Assembly: GCF_003590095.1 (NCBI RefSeq)
Contig: NW_020800313.1
Coordinates: forward strand, 62,001-126,000
Reading direction: 5' to 3'
Origin: Trichoplusia ni
Lineage: Eukaryota; Arthropoda; Insecta; Lepidoptera; Noctuidae
Length of the DNA stretch: 64,000 bases
The notes beneath the pieces are model-generated. The model was not told the DNA's origin. It ran no database searches and worked only from the letters and a program-made list of their open reading frames with translations. The position numbers and the translations under genes are program-made. The stretch's first letter is position 1. Every line of letters starts with the position of its first letter. Shown here one piece after another: positions 36,478 to 48,400 of this stretch.

Positions 36478-39400
36478 TTACCTTAAGACATAGATACCTA
36501 GACAAGCTAATAAGGCTCCTATGGATAATCTTACACTATTCGCACCTTGTGTGGGGTACGTGTGGACAGTCAACGCGTACGTTAATGAACTTAAACCTAA
36601 ATCACTTGTAATCAGCACACTTTCTCTATTGATCATGTCAGCTATCTTCTCCGCTTCTAGAATACACACATTTAGTTGTAGATCAGTAGGATTATCCAGC
36701 ATCGTTTCAACTGTGACAAATATCTCCAGTTCTATGGTGAGGTATCCCCTGAGAGCGCACTCCGCGATCTTCACATGTCTTTCAAGAGCTTTTAGAATGT
36801 TGTTGAGATTAATAACCGAAGCGGAAATGTTTGTGCCATACAGAGCTCTGTCAATTTGTTTCTTTGAATAAAGGATTCTCAAAGCTCCTCCACATTTCGG
36901 GCAGCAAGCGCCTGGAGCGGTGAAGCCGAGGCAGTTTTGATTTTTGAGGGGAGGACAGATGATCCTGTCGAAGGTGCACTTTGGTTCCATGAGGTCTGAT
37001 ATCGGACCCACCGCGAGGCACGGCCCCGCGTAGTCCACGCTGACGTACTCCGCCCATGCGGCACATTCAGATATGTAGGTAACGCCGTTTACGCCACATA
37101 CTGGACCAGCCTGAAAAGCCCAAAAAGAATAAGCTCAGAGTTAAATCAAATTTAGTTTTTCTTCAAAGCTTCACTTTAAGAGAGTCTTTCGAAAATGAAA
37201 CAAAATTAGTACTTAAATTTTCTAAGTATACTTACAGCAGAACATCCTTCCATACACACTCCCCAGTAGGCGAACTTCCTCCCGCTCATGACTAGGTGAC
37301 AAGCGTTCGCATGTGTCCGTCCATCTGTGTCACATACTGGCAATACCGGCTGGGAGTTGCAGTTCACCGTGCTCGCTGAAGACAAAGATAAATCATTTTA
37401 TATGGCCAGACATTTAATGTCAAAAAGTTTTGTCCTGAAGGGTAACTTTTTGTTGAAACCATCTGAAGCCGGTATAAGGTTTTTAAACTAGACAGTCAAA
37501 GCAATGGAAGAAAAATCTCGTCAAATTAATTTAGTAGTCAAAAGCAACGTGTTTGGGTCGAAGAAGAGTCAAAATCAAATGTACATGATAAGCAAAAATA
37601 CGAACCACAATGGTATTGAGGGCATGAGGTCTGCAGTCTTGACAGGCAGACATTGGGAGCCGGAATGCAGACATGCCGGCGGCCGCAAGTTGCACTCGCG
37701 CAAACTGAACTGGTGCCGAACTCAATCTCACCGTCAGTCGCGCCTGCACATCTGAACAGTTAAAAAGAGAAAGATTAATACTTATTTTGTTTATGGCTGG
37801 AACGACTGAGAAAAACTAGGGCAGAATGAAGTCGCAGAGCATACGCGAGCTATCGCGTGATTCTAGCTTGAGCAGTAGTTGTGAGGTTCCTTTGAGTCGG
37901 TGGAAGTCCGAAATGTTCCCAAGGGGATGGCCCTTGAGTTATACCTTATACTGAAGTCACTAGCGTATCACTTCGGAGAAAAATTAAAAAAAGATGGAAT
38001 GCAGTGTTTGGTTTCCTGCCGGTACATACTTGGCGAGGCAGGCGTTGGGGTATGGCGTGCGGGCAGCCCGCACCGGCAGATGGTGCGGCGGGCAGTAGCA
38101 CGGCAGCGTGGCGCCGCGCCCGCACGCGCGCCGCGCACACACGCGCTCGCCGCCGCGACACGCGCACGCGTTGCACTCCATGTAGTACTTCTCACCTGCA
38201 CACAATGCCCTACCATAAATTTCCAGAACTCGGATACAAACACAATATCACAAGCATGAGGCCTTGATACCGACCCTCTACTATTTCAAGGGTTGATATC
38301 TTCGTGGACGAGCCTATCCTCGAGGGAGGAAGAAGATTGCATCACACTCTTACTGATGATCGAAAACAAAAGAATGGTTGAAATCGAATGTATAAAACAC
38401 TAATATATCTCACCTTGCATAACTTCCCTATCATGAAGTTGGCAATTCTCCATTTCTACACAAGGGAGTGGCTGGCAGTCTACTAGCCCCTTCATTCCAC
38501 ATCTACAGATCTTGAAACACGCCTTATGTAGAGAAGATGCCATCGGGACTCGCACCCACGAACCAACTGGAACCATTTGGGTGGAACTGTCGCCTGCAAA
38601 AAACAAAAGCCTCTATACCAATATCTAATCCATCAGAATAAAATATTTCTTAATGACAGTTTACTGACCTAGCGAGCATCCATCAACGCACGTAAACCGT
38701 TGACAGTTGCCTCCACGCAGACAGTTCCTGTTGATAACGCAGGTCTGTGATGCGTTGCACGGCGAGCCAGAACACGGTGACGTCACCACTTCCTTTGCCG
38801 ACAGCAGTGGTGCCTCTGTACCTACGGATAAAGAACAATTACATGAGATTGCATAATAGAAGACTAATACACAGTTGTATTAGTCTTCTATTATGGCATA
38901 ACGCCACATTATGGCATTACGGACATAACACTACATCTACAAAAAAGATTTTAGCTATTATGGAACACAGACACCATGCCCAATCGTCGTACTTTCAAAA
39001 TCTGTGGAAGAAATACGAGATTCCGGACTAAAAAGATGGTCCACACGCACAAACACTTACTAGGTGACATGAACTGGTGTAGAGGAACGCAAGGAGCGTT
39101 AGGATCAGTCGGTGTCAATCTGGCACAGAGTGCTCGCGCGGTCAAGGTATGAGGTGCTCTAGACCACTCCACGCATGATGAGACAAGGCTGGCACATTCT
39201 TCAGCGCATAGTAAACTGCTGTGACCCTGAAGAAGAAATCATGATTTTTAGTTTAATGGTTGCGTAACCAAAGAATAAAACGAGACTTTTTACTAAGTTT
39301 GTTGGACCAGGCCGAGGGTCGATGGTAGACGATGAAAGATGATGAAATAAATACTACGTACCACGTACCACGTACGTACCACGTTCAAGCCATATATGAT

Positions 39401-42400
39401 AGGCGAATACATACCTTTGCAGTACAGGGCTTGACATGTAAAGCACAGGCAACGCTTTTCCAAATGTCAATCGGACATTGTGTGGAATTTTTCAGAGGTA
39501 GCTCCATACCGGAAATGATTAGAACTCTGTAACAAGAGACACATGAACTCATTACATAACATAAAATAGTATTATTTCTTACTTAAGGACACAAAAAAAG
39601 AAAGGAAAGTAGGAAAATAACTTTAGTCAATCCTTCCCTATAAGAGAGTTTCCCTGCTATTGAACATTTCAAGCCCCTCTAGTAATATAGCTATGGTAAT
39701 TCATAACAAAAATCTTACCCACTTCCCTTCTGCTCGGCGACCGCGAGATGTGCCTCGAGGTCAGCCTGTGCGGTGCAGGAACGGAACAGCGTCGTCGGCC
39801 TGCTGTTCAACTGACTGCAGTATGTGAGACCAGCACAGCCCAGCGAACATGGCGCATCCACTGAACAATTGCAACCATTTACATTCTCCTACAATAACAT
39901 GGGCATAATGCGTTCTAATCTCAAACTACATAGAACCTTACTTTGTTAACCAATTAAACGAAAAATGTCCTAGTACATATTAAACCCATCCATAAATGAA
40001 TAAATAAATAGCACCCAAAATACAGAACCACACCCACACAAATTTTGGTCCTGGGTCGAATAGAAAAATTCGAATGTGCTGTGAACTATCACTTTGCTAA
40101 CGGACCAGTCAACAAAAAGTACATTAACAAAGACATTAAGTAATCGCAATTCCAACTCGAAAACAAATGCCTCGTTTCCTTGTAAGCATAACATTAAAAC
40201 CACAAGACCTTTCAATTGTGACAATATTCCACGTCGTGAATAAATCTGTCTTTCGCTGACAGTACCGCCTAAGCAACATTGTTACATAAAACAAAGACAG
40301 ATGCTACTGAAGTAATTAGAATGGCATATTCCAGGCAGATATCCTAATCTGCATGGTCGACGCGTTGTCTCATCAACGCACTGGAATGCCACATTAATAT
40401 GGATGTGAACATTTAGCGAGGCTCTTAACTGCATATGTGTGGGTAACATGCAACTGTAATTTAAAGACCATGTCTGCTTCCCGTATAGGATAAAAGTGCA
40501 GTTAGAATTAGATACAGGCTTAGCTGGAGATTGTATGATGGTAAGTAGATTTTTAATTCAGACAAATACAATGCTTTCGTGATAATTATATCTGGGTTGA
40601 ATTGGGAAATGAGAAATACGTACCATCGTCCATACATTCCGAGAGCACGATCTCCTGGGGATCGCCCAAACACTCGGAGTAAAACTTCTGCCAGTTAGTT
40701 TGCCAGCCGGTGTTGAAGGTCTCAAAACATAATCTCCGACAATTTATTGTCACCGCCTGAAACGAAGTTTTGATTCCATTAGTTTTGTGTACTTGACTAC
40801 TTTTCGCGGCGACGAGTTAAGGAGTTGTTTGGAAAAGCAATAAAAGTAAAAGTTGAATTCCTTGGAGGGATTCGAAGTCGACAAAATTTCGACTTACTTT
40901 TTGACAGCAATGGAGTTTTGAAATGTCATGTGGGATGAGGTCTTTGGGTTCTGGGGGTGCGTCTTTCTTGAGGAAACATTGCCAGAATCCATCATGTATG
41001 GCAGGAGCTCCACAGTCATCTTCCAAAGCCTCCACGATCTCCTGCAGTACGCCGGTACTTCGCAGCACTCGTTCGCACGTCGGCTGGCATTCTTGCCGGT
41101 TTGATTCCCGACAGCAAGACAGATCTAATGAGCAATAAGAAATACTCGTGAATGTAGGTATTAAAATTTACTTCGCTATATTAGATTAAAATTTAGGGAT
41201 TTTTTTGTGCCAAAATTAACATTTTTCAGAAATTGATAATTTCTTTGCAAATACTAATACCAACAGAATTTCTTTAAAACCGCGCATTATATACATATAT
41301 GTATCTAAGAATCGTTCCGTATATTCTACTACATAAAGGACGAGGAATTCGAGGATATTAACAAGGTCATAATGAATTTCCGAAACACCACTTTTCCCAA
41401 ACCAACGTAATAACTCTTTAACTTACATTTAAACGTGTCTGTAGAAACAACAGAGTCTGTGAGATCTCTGAGGCACCTCATGAGGTCAGGCGACTCTTCA
41501 CATGCCTGCAACGCGGTGGCTCTCGCCTGCAGGTCTACACGAGACTGGCCGAGGCGCCACAACGCCTTCTGACACTCTTCATGACACATCATTGATTGGG
41601 TCTGCGCTGCGAGAATAGGTAGATAGTTATTTATTTGGATTAGCAATTTTCCTAAGCTTCGTCTTACAAAACTCATTTGAAGTAACATCATCATGGCAAT
41701 TTACAAAGATATACAATAAATCTTCTAAGGAGTAGAACTCTGGAAGGTAAGTACTTCTAAGTTACGGAGAGTCATGTTTTTTGTTCTATGCTATTCAGAG
41801 CTTTTTTTCTCCGGCGACCTACAGATTGCTCTTTCTAGCTCCTTTTTATACCTTCAAGACTACTCACAACAGCACTGCTGGGCCTCTTCCTGCCGCTGCA
41901 CGCAGTCAAAGAAGGCGATCTCATCTGAACGCCTGCATGCGCCCGCGCCGACGAGCGAGCTCTCGTTGGCGGCCATCGCGCATGCGTGCCGACATGACGT
42001 CAGCCGCCCCAGCGAGCAGCACGCGCGCCCCCACCACCCCGAGCCCGAGACTACCTCTGCTGAATGCAGAATGGTTATTGAAAACATGTTTGTTGGTGAT
42101 CCATAGTTTTCAATGATAGTTAAAATAAAGTAATTAAATTAAAGAAATTGACTAGATATTATGATGAAAATTAAAAAATAAGTTGCTCACAGTTTTATTT
42201 GATAACAACATTGATCATAGTGTCACTTTCAAAGTGCGTAGGTACTTTAGTCAAGCTGAACGTAGAGACTTAGGAGGACATTAGCTAAGTGTAGTTCTAA
42301 AATACGGACGTAAGATAATTTTCGAAATAAAGCATGTTTCGATAATTACTTAATTACACAAATATAAATATAAAAGAAACTTATTTACGGGAGAAAAAAT

Positions 42401-45400
42401 GGCGTACTATATTTCTCTCCAAATTCATAATAACATCAAAAACGAAGTAAACTAAAATATACAAGAATCTCAAAGATATAAAGTTTAGAATATTACCTTG
42501 AATCGTCTTGTTCATGCATATCCAAAATTCTATCTGGAACGAAAACAATTCATGAGACAAAAAACACACACATACCTATCATTTGTAAATCAAATTACGT
42601 CTTTTATCTGTTGTTTTCTCATCCACTATTGTTTGAAGTAACTCTATACATCGAAGGAAACTCTAAACCCACCCCAATTACAATACAATGCCGATAGGCG
42701 GTTTATTGACGAAAATGAATGAAGATTTATTTCTGGGTTCACTCAATACGAGACTAAACTTTGATTGTCTGAATGGATGGTATCGCCTTACGCCTACGAT
42801 GGGGCACTCGCTGCTTTGACATTTAATCGTGGTTCAAAGCATATTGATTGGAAATAGGGGAATTTGGACTTCTAAAGGAAAAATATTTCAAGTTAATGTA
42901 AACCTTGAAACAGCAAAAACGTATTTTTTTTTTTATTATAAGGACAGGCCTAGTGCCTCGAGTTTAGGTAATGTTATTGCGGGTGTGGAAAAGAGATGAG
43001 GATATACACAGGGTAGAGCGGCGTCTCTTTTCCACTGTACAGTCTAGTATTCATAACCAAAATAGTAATATTAGTTTAAGATAATTATGTTGGTAGATCG
43101 TCAGGCTACTTCACCCAATGGTTAAATTGTATAAGTGAAAAGAACATTCTCATTTCTATCTATGAAAGTACTGTACTCACTAAGCGAGGTGTGCAAAATC
43201 TGTAGATATTTGGTACCCATTGTTCAAATGTTGATGTGTTTGACGCTATCTCTACTAGTGACATCTGAAACAAACAAACAAAAGGTAAATAGTAAATATA
43301 ATTTATAATAAAAATTATATTCATAACTGTTAAACAGTAAACTTTAACCTGACACAAATTTATTGATCAACTGATTTTATTTCAGACATACGAATAAGTT
43401 GTAATAAAAGTTGTGCAACTGCCGAGGAACTGTTAAAACAACTGGTGAAACACGTGTTCCCTTCGGAGGACGTAGTAAAAAGTATTGCAGTAATTCCACT
43501 CGCGATACTGAGGGCTGCGAAAGAAAACAAATACATTTGAGAGTTTTACCCACGATCGGATTTGTCCCCCAAACAGCAAAATCAATTTAAAACCACGATC
43601 TTCGTTCAGTCTTTAATGCTTTGGCATCAACCAAAGATAGCCTACAGACAGACACAGCTTGGTGACAGACGATCAGACAAACAAAACAGCGGAGCCTCGT
43701 TAGTCGGTTTCCGGTTGATAAGTAACGTGTCTGTAATGCAAACTATCATTTTCATTCATTCGAGTTTTTTTTAATTAACGTTAACGTGGGATGACATTTC
43801 TTTGACCTAGAGCTAGCTTTGAGAAAACAATTGACGTTAAAAGATTAACCAATCATTATCCTTAGTAATGCGTCCTTGGCAGTGCGTAGTTGGCCTTCTG
43901 TAGCTCCCGACATAGCGTAGGGACACATCAGTCCCGAGTCGCGCTTAATGATATTAATTGATGTTCACATAGCTACATGTTGCTCAACACGACACTGTCA
44001 CGGCGAGTCCCTTTTAAAGTATCCAGTTACGTTATCAATTTAGATGTATCTCTACTTTATTAAATTAGAATTCGGGTTCAACTCTCCAACATGAACTTGC
44101 TTTTATATAATCGTCTTAAATCAAAGACTGTCAACATAGACAAACACTTGTAGATACTGTGTTTTATTAAAATAATAATTCGAATATCACGATAGTGTTA
44201 ACCATACATCTTATTGAGTATCTAATAAAAAAAACCATGTGGGTTTATTTCACATTCCGTTAAGCTATCAATTTTTAATTCTGACATTTTAACTAACAAT
44301 ATGTAGAAAAGATATTAAAAGTTATGACAATATTGATGGTAGTAGTAACTGTTACGTTGATAGTGTTGACACTGAGCAGAAAGACAATTGTTCCTTTTGT
44401 GGAAGCGAGACATCGCTCTACGCCCTGTACTATTATCCGTCCTGCTTCCACAGTCAACTGTCTTTGTTTTGGAGTTGATGGTAGGCGCTGTGATTTCGTA
44501 AGCTGTGCATAAATAAGTGAGATGTGCATCTGTTGGGTCGCGTTATCTCGTAGACGGCGCTACGGGGTTATCGCAGTCGCTCGGGAGGTGCGTACACATT
44601 ACATAAACGCACACGATGTCTGCCAGCTGATAACAACTAGTTAATTATTTTTTCCCCAATTAAAAATCTTCCGTATGATGTAAGTTCAAATAAGATGAAG
44701 ATTTATAGTTCATATGATGTTACGAGCTAAGTGATATTTTTGGAGATTTATTTTTATTCTATCTATTTTTATTCTATTCTTCTATATGTTTTGAAATGAT
44801 TACGATGCTCTATTTTTTAAATAACCTATATAAAATATTCATTTCAAATGTACAGAAAATAAATAATATAATAACAATATCCCTTTTGGCAAAAGACTGC
44901 ACAAAAAACAACATTATTCACAGTTTAATCACCCATGCTGACATCTTTGAGGACAAAATTTACGATATTTTCTTAAGTGACGAAAGGCAAAGGCAACAGA
45001 GTTTAAAAATACAAACACGCAGTCACGTCCATAGAATAAAAACGTGCATTAATTCAGCTCGGCTATTAAACTGTCACAATAACATCACAAAGTAAATATT
45101 AAGTTGTGATGGTACTGGAACATAATGTCATCGATTAACCTATAGCACCGGGGCTCGCGAAGTGTGAACAATGATCATTGTATACAAATCAGATGCGGTG
45201 CCAACAAGACTTATTCGAGACACACCATCTGCAATCATGGTTTATACTTCGACAATCGAAGAGACGCGCATTGATATTCAAATTCAACTTCAATGGTAAT
45301 GTCATATATTCTTATAAACTTAATATCCTCATCAGTACCCGCGCCGAGTACCTCTTGTAGAATAAGCAGAAAGGATTGCGAAGCTTTATTAATGAATTCA

Positions 45401-48400
45401 TGTTCCAACTCATTACTATGCCCGTTTAAATTACTTCCTTTCTGTCTTAGCGTCAGCGATTTCATAATACGAACGCCCACTTAAGAATGTGCTTCTTCAA
45501 CGTTCGCCTAACGTCAGAAGCGGATCGTTATTAATTCATCCGTATAATCGAGTCAACGTAATCGAGTAAATATCGAACTCAGTCTCCTTTAATTTTTATT
45601 TCGTTTTTAGAGGCGTTTACCCATAAATAATTATGTGCAATCAAATTAATTAAAATGTCCAATCGAGTCGTTATTTTTAAATGTAGAGATCGTTTTGTCT
45701 GGACGTGAGTCACTCTCCTCAGCCGGCAGACAACTCTAACCGACATAGTATGAGTGTTGGCAGCATTCACCGCCGCACTCCAATATAACTTCCTAATGCG
45801 ACAGACACAATTAAACACACGTCGAGCAAACCGAACGAGCTCGTCTCGTCATTATCTTCAGAAAATTAAGTCAATTCCCTGCAACCAATCAAAACTTACA
45901 TATTTTTATAAAGAAAATGTAGTCTAAAGAATATTAGACACGGCGTTAGAAAAATACTCTACAATTAAATTAAACGCAATTGTACAGCGATTAATGTCTT
46001 AATAGATTCTTTTAAGTCACTGTAAGTCAGATATATTACTGTTCACATCGGCATGCCAAGAGCAAACTGTACAAATTAAGAGAATTAATCTTGGAATGAC
46101 GTCAGGGAACAATATCTAAATGCCGGGCGACGGAATAACAGACGACAAAATATGGCTGCGGAAACGCAGTCAAAACAACAGAGCATACGTACCAAAATAA
46201 TCAAAGTAGCTTCTGAAAAAAATCAGTTAAAATTCAACCCACGATGAATATTTTGTGAGTGGGGACAGAAAAAAGTATCCGTTTATATGACAATGATACT
46301 GAGGTGGTCTCCCATGGTATTAGCATGGAGACAATCGGATGTGGTTGACATCATTGCGCTGGCATTGACGCCATGACAGTTGACACGTCCTGTGACATAC
46401 GTGGCCGGAATGCTAGTTTTATGCAAGTATTCAATCATCACCTATACTTCCTGGATATGTTTACTTTAACACTAAAAGCTAGACGTGATTCATTTAATAT
46501 GCAGCTAGCTTAATTAGATTCATTGACGTCTATTTAATAGTTCGCAACCACGAGACTGATACAAAAATGTCAATATTTACGACGCGTTTAAACTTTGATT
46601 TACAGATATACTGGTAGTAATATAGTTATAAATATGTCTCCTTAGTGTGTGAAAATAATTAATAGCAATTGTATTCACCGCAAACGCGACACATTTATAG
46701 CAAAACGCAACTGATGAGACCATTACATTTTGAGCGTAAATCAAAGATACAGAAACCGCCTTTCACTCGGCAGTACAAATGTACTGAGAATGATCTTGGC
46801 TGACTTTGACTTGTACCTCACACTCAACATTCATACGAGGTCCAGCGAGCTTCACGACCACCGATTGGTATCACTGATAAAATAGAGGTCCTCGACCTGT
46901 TTTGTGACAAATAGCACCATTCAGGGAACCTCAAAGACAATGAATCTATTAGAATTCGGAACGCACGCGCGGGAACCATACCATTCTGCATATACAACGT
47001 AATAATAATAGGTCTAATAAAATTTTACTGCTCTCCGGTGCATTTTGCGGCGAAATCGCGCATTAACTGGTCGTTCTCAATTGGGCAGTGTTAGTTATCT
47101 GGCGCTTTATTTGTTTCCCTCTACATTGCTCTTATACGTAGATAGGTTTGTTGTAACATCACGCCAGCTTCCCGATATGTGAGAATTATGATAATTGCAC
47201 GTTATTTCCAACGCCGAGGCATCCCTGGTGAATAGTGCTACAAAATTTGTCAATCAAACAATGTTTAATAATGTAAAGTGTTAGCAAAACCATTATTTAC
47301 AACAATACAAATTTACCAAATTCATAATTAAGGACACATCGAAAATGACTTTTCGTCCATTAATCCAGAAAAAAATGTGAAAAGAAATTCTCCTACATCA
47401 TTAGAACATTTCTGAAATAATTAATTAAATCTTCAACCACTTTACGCTGTCTATTGTTAAAATATATCTTTAATTAATCCGCACTGTTCCAGAGAAAGTT
47501 TCCACAGAACAAAGACATTGAAATAAGCTGGAAGACTTCGCCAATGGACTTATTTATTTAGTTAGAACACGTATTGAAAGAAAGTCTCTTAAAGCTTTGA
47601 GTTTTTATTTAACTGCGACATTTTTTTAGACCTAATTGCAGGACAGTCGTAAAATGCAAAGTCAGAAAGTCTAATTACAAAAAGTGAAGTTTTAAGAAAA
47701 AAGTAAAACTGACTAAACTAACTAAATTAGTTATTAAAATAGACAAAGTAACTAGCAATTGTCTCTACACTGTGGGTTGTGATAGTGAGAATAATGTAAG
47801 CTAGCACCGGTGGTAACGTGTGATACCACCGCGGCGCAGCGCAGGTAGCAGCATGCGTCACTGTCAGTGCCTTATTGGATATGCATGACCACAAACCTGG
47901 TGAACATATAGGTAATAAACAAATTGGAATCGATTCCCAGACAAATATAACTTAATTTATTATTTATTCATTTATTCATTTATTTGGTTACACTTCTTTT
48001 ACAAGAAATATACAATGGCGAACTTAATGCCAGAGGTATTCTGAAAACTTTGAACTATAAGAAACAAGTAAATTGTTCTGAAATATGCCAGTCTGATCCT
48101 AATAAAAGACCTAGCAGAAACGGCTCGCATAAAACATTAATAGAATAATTACATGCACTAATAAATCAACTCCGAGCTCATGATATCTTAAAGTGCCGCA
48201 ACACCTAATAAAGTTCTAAAGCACCATTTCGGGGCTAATTAAAACACAAAGGGTTTTCAGTTGACAGAATAAAACGAAGTACGCAGTGTACACTGAACGA
48301 CGCCCTAAATAGTTTAGCAACTACCCGCCTGTAATTATTGCCGCGGGGAAGCCGGCGGCGCGTGGCGGCCACTCTCGTGCCCAGCCTGCAGGGTTGTCAC

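Noticed and set aside
38852..38895. microRNA precursor
   Set aside because: The stem is only 19 bp with a 6-base loop, too short for Drosha/Dicer products, and the arms match no miRNA family I know.
43386..43540. Open plus-strand frame after an AG, protein-like (ATAEELLKQLVKHVFPSE)
   Set aside because: About 50 codons without stop can arise by chance; no ATG, no family match I can defend, and it lies inside a RECK intron. It may be a transposon remnant.
44796..45095. 99-codon AT-rich open frame in RECK intron 2
   Set aside because: Composition is that of AT-rich intron DNA (Ile/Asn/Lys-rich) and no motif or splice context was seen.
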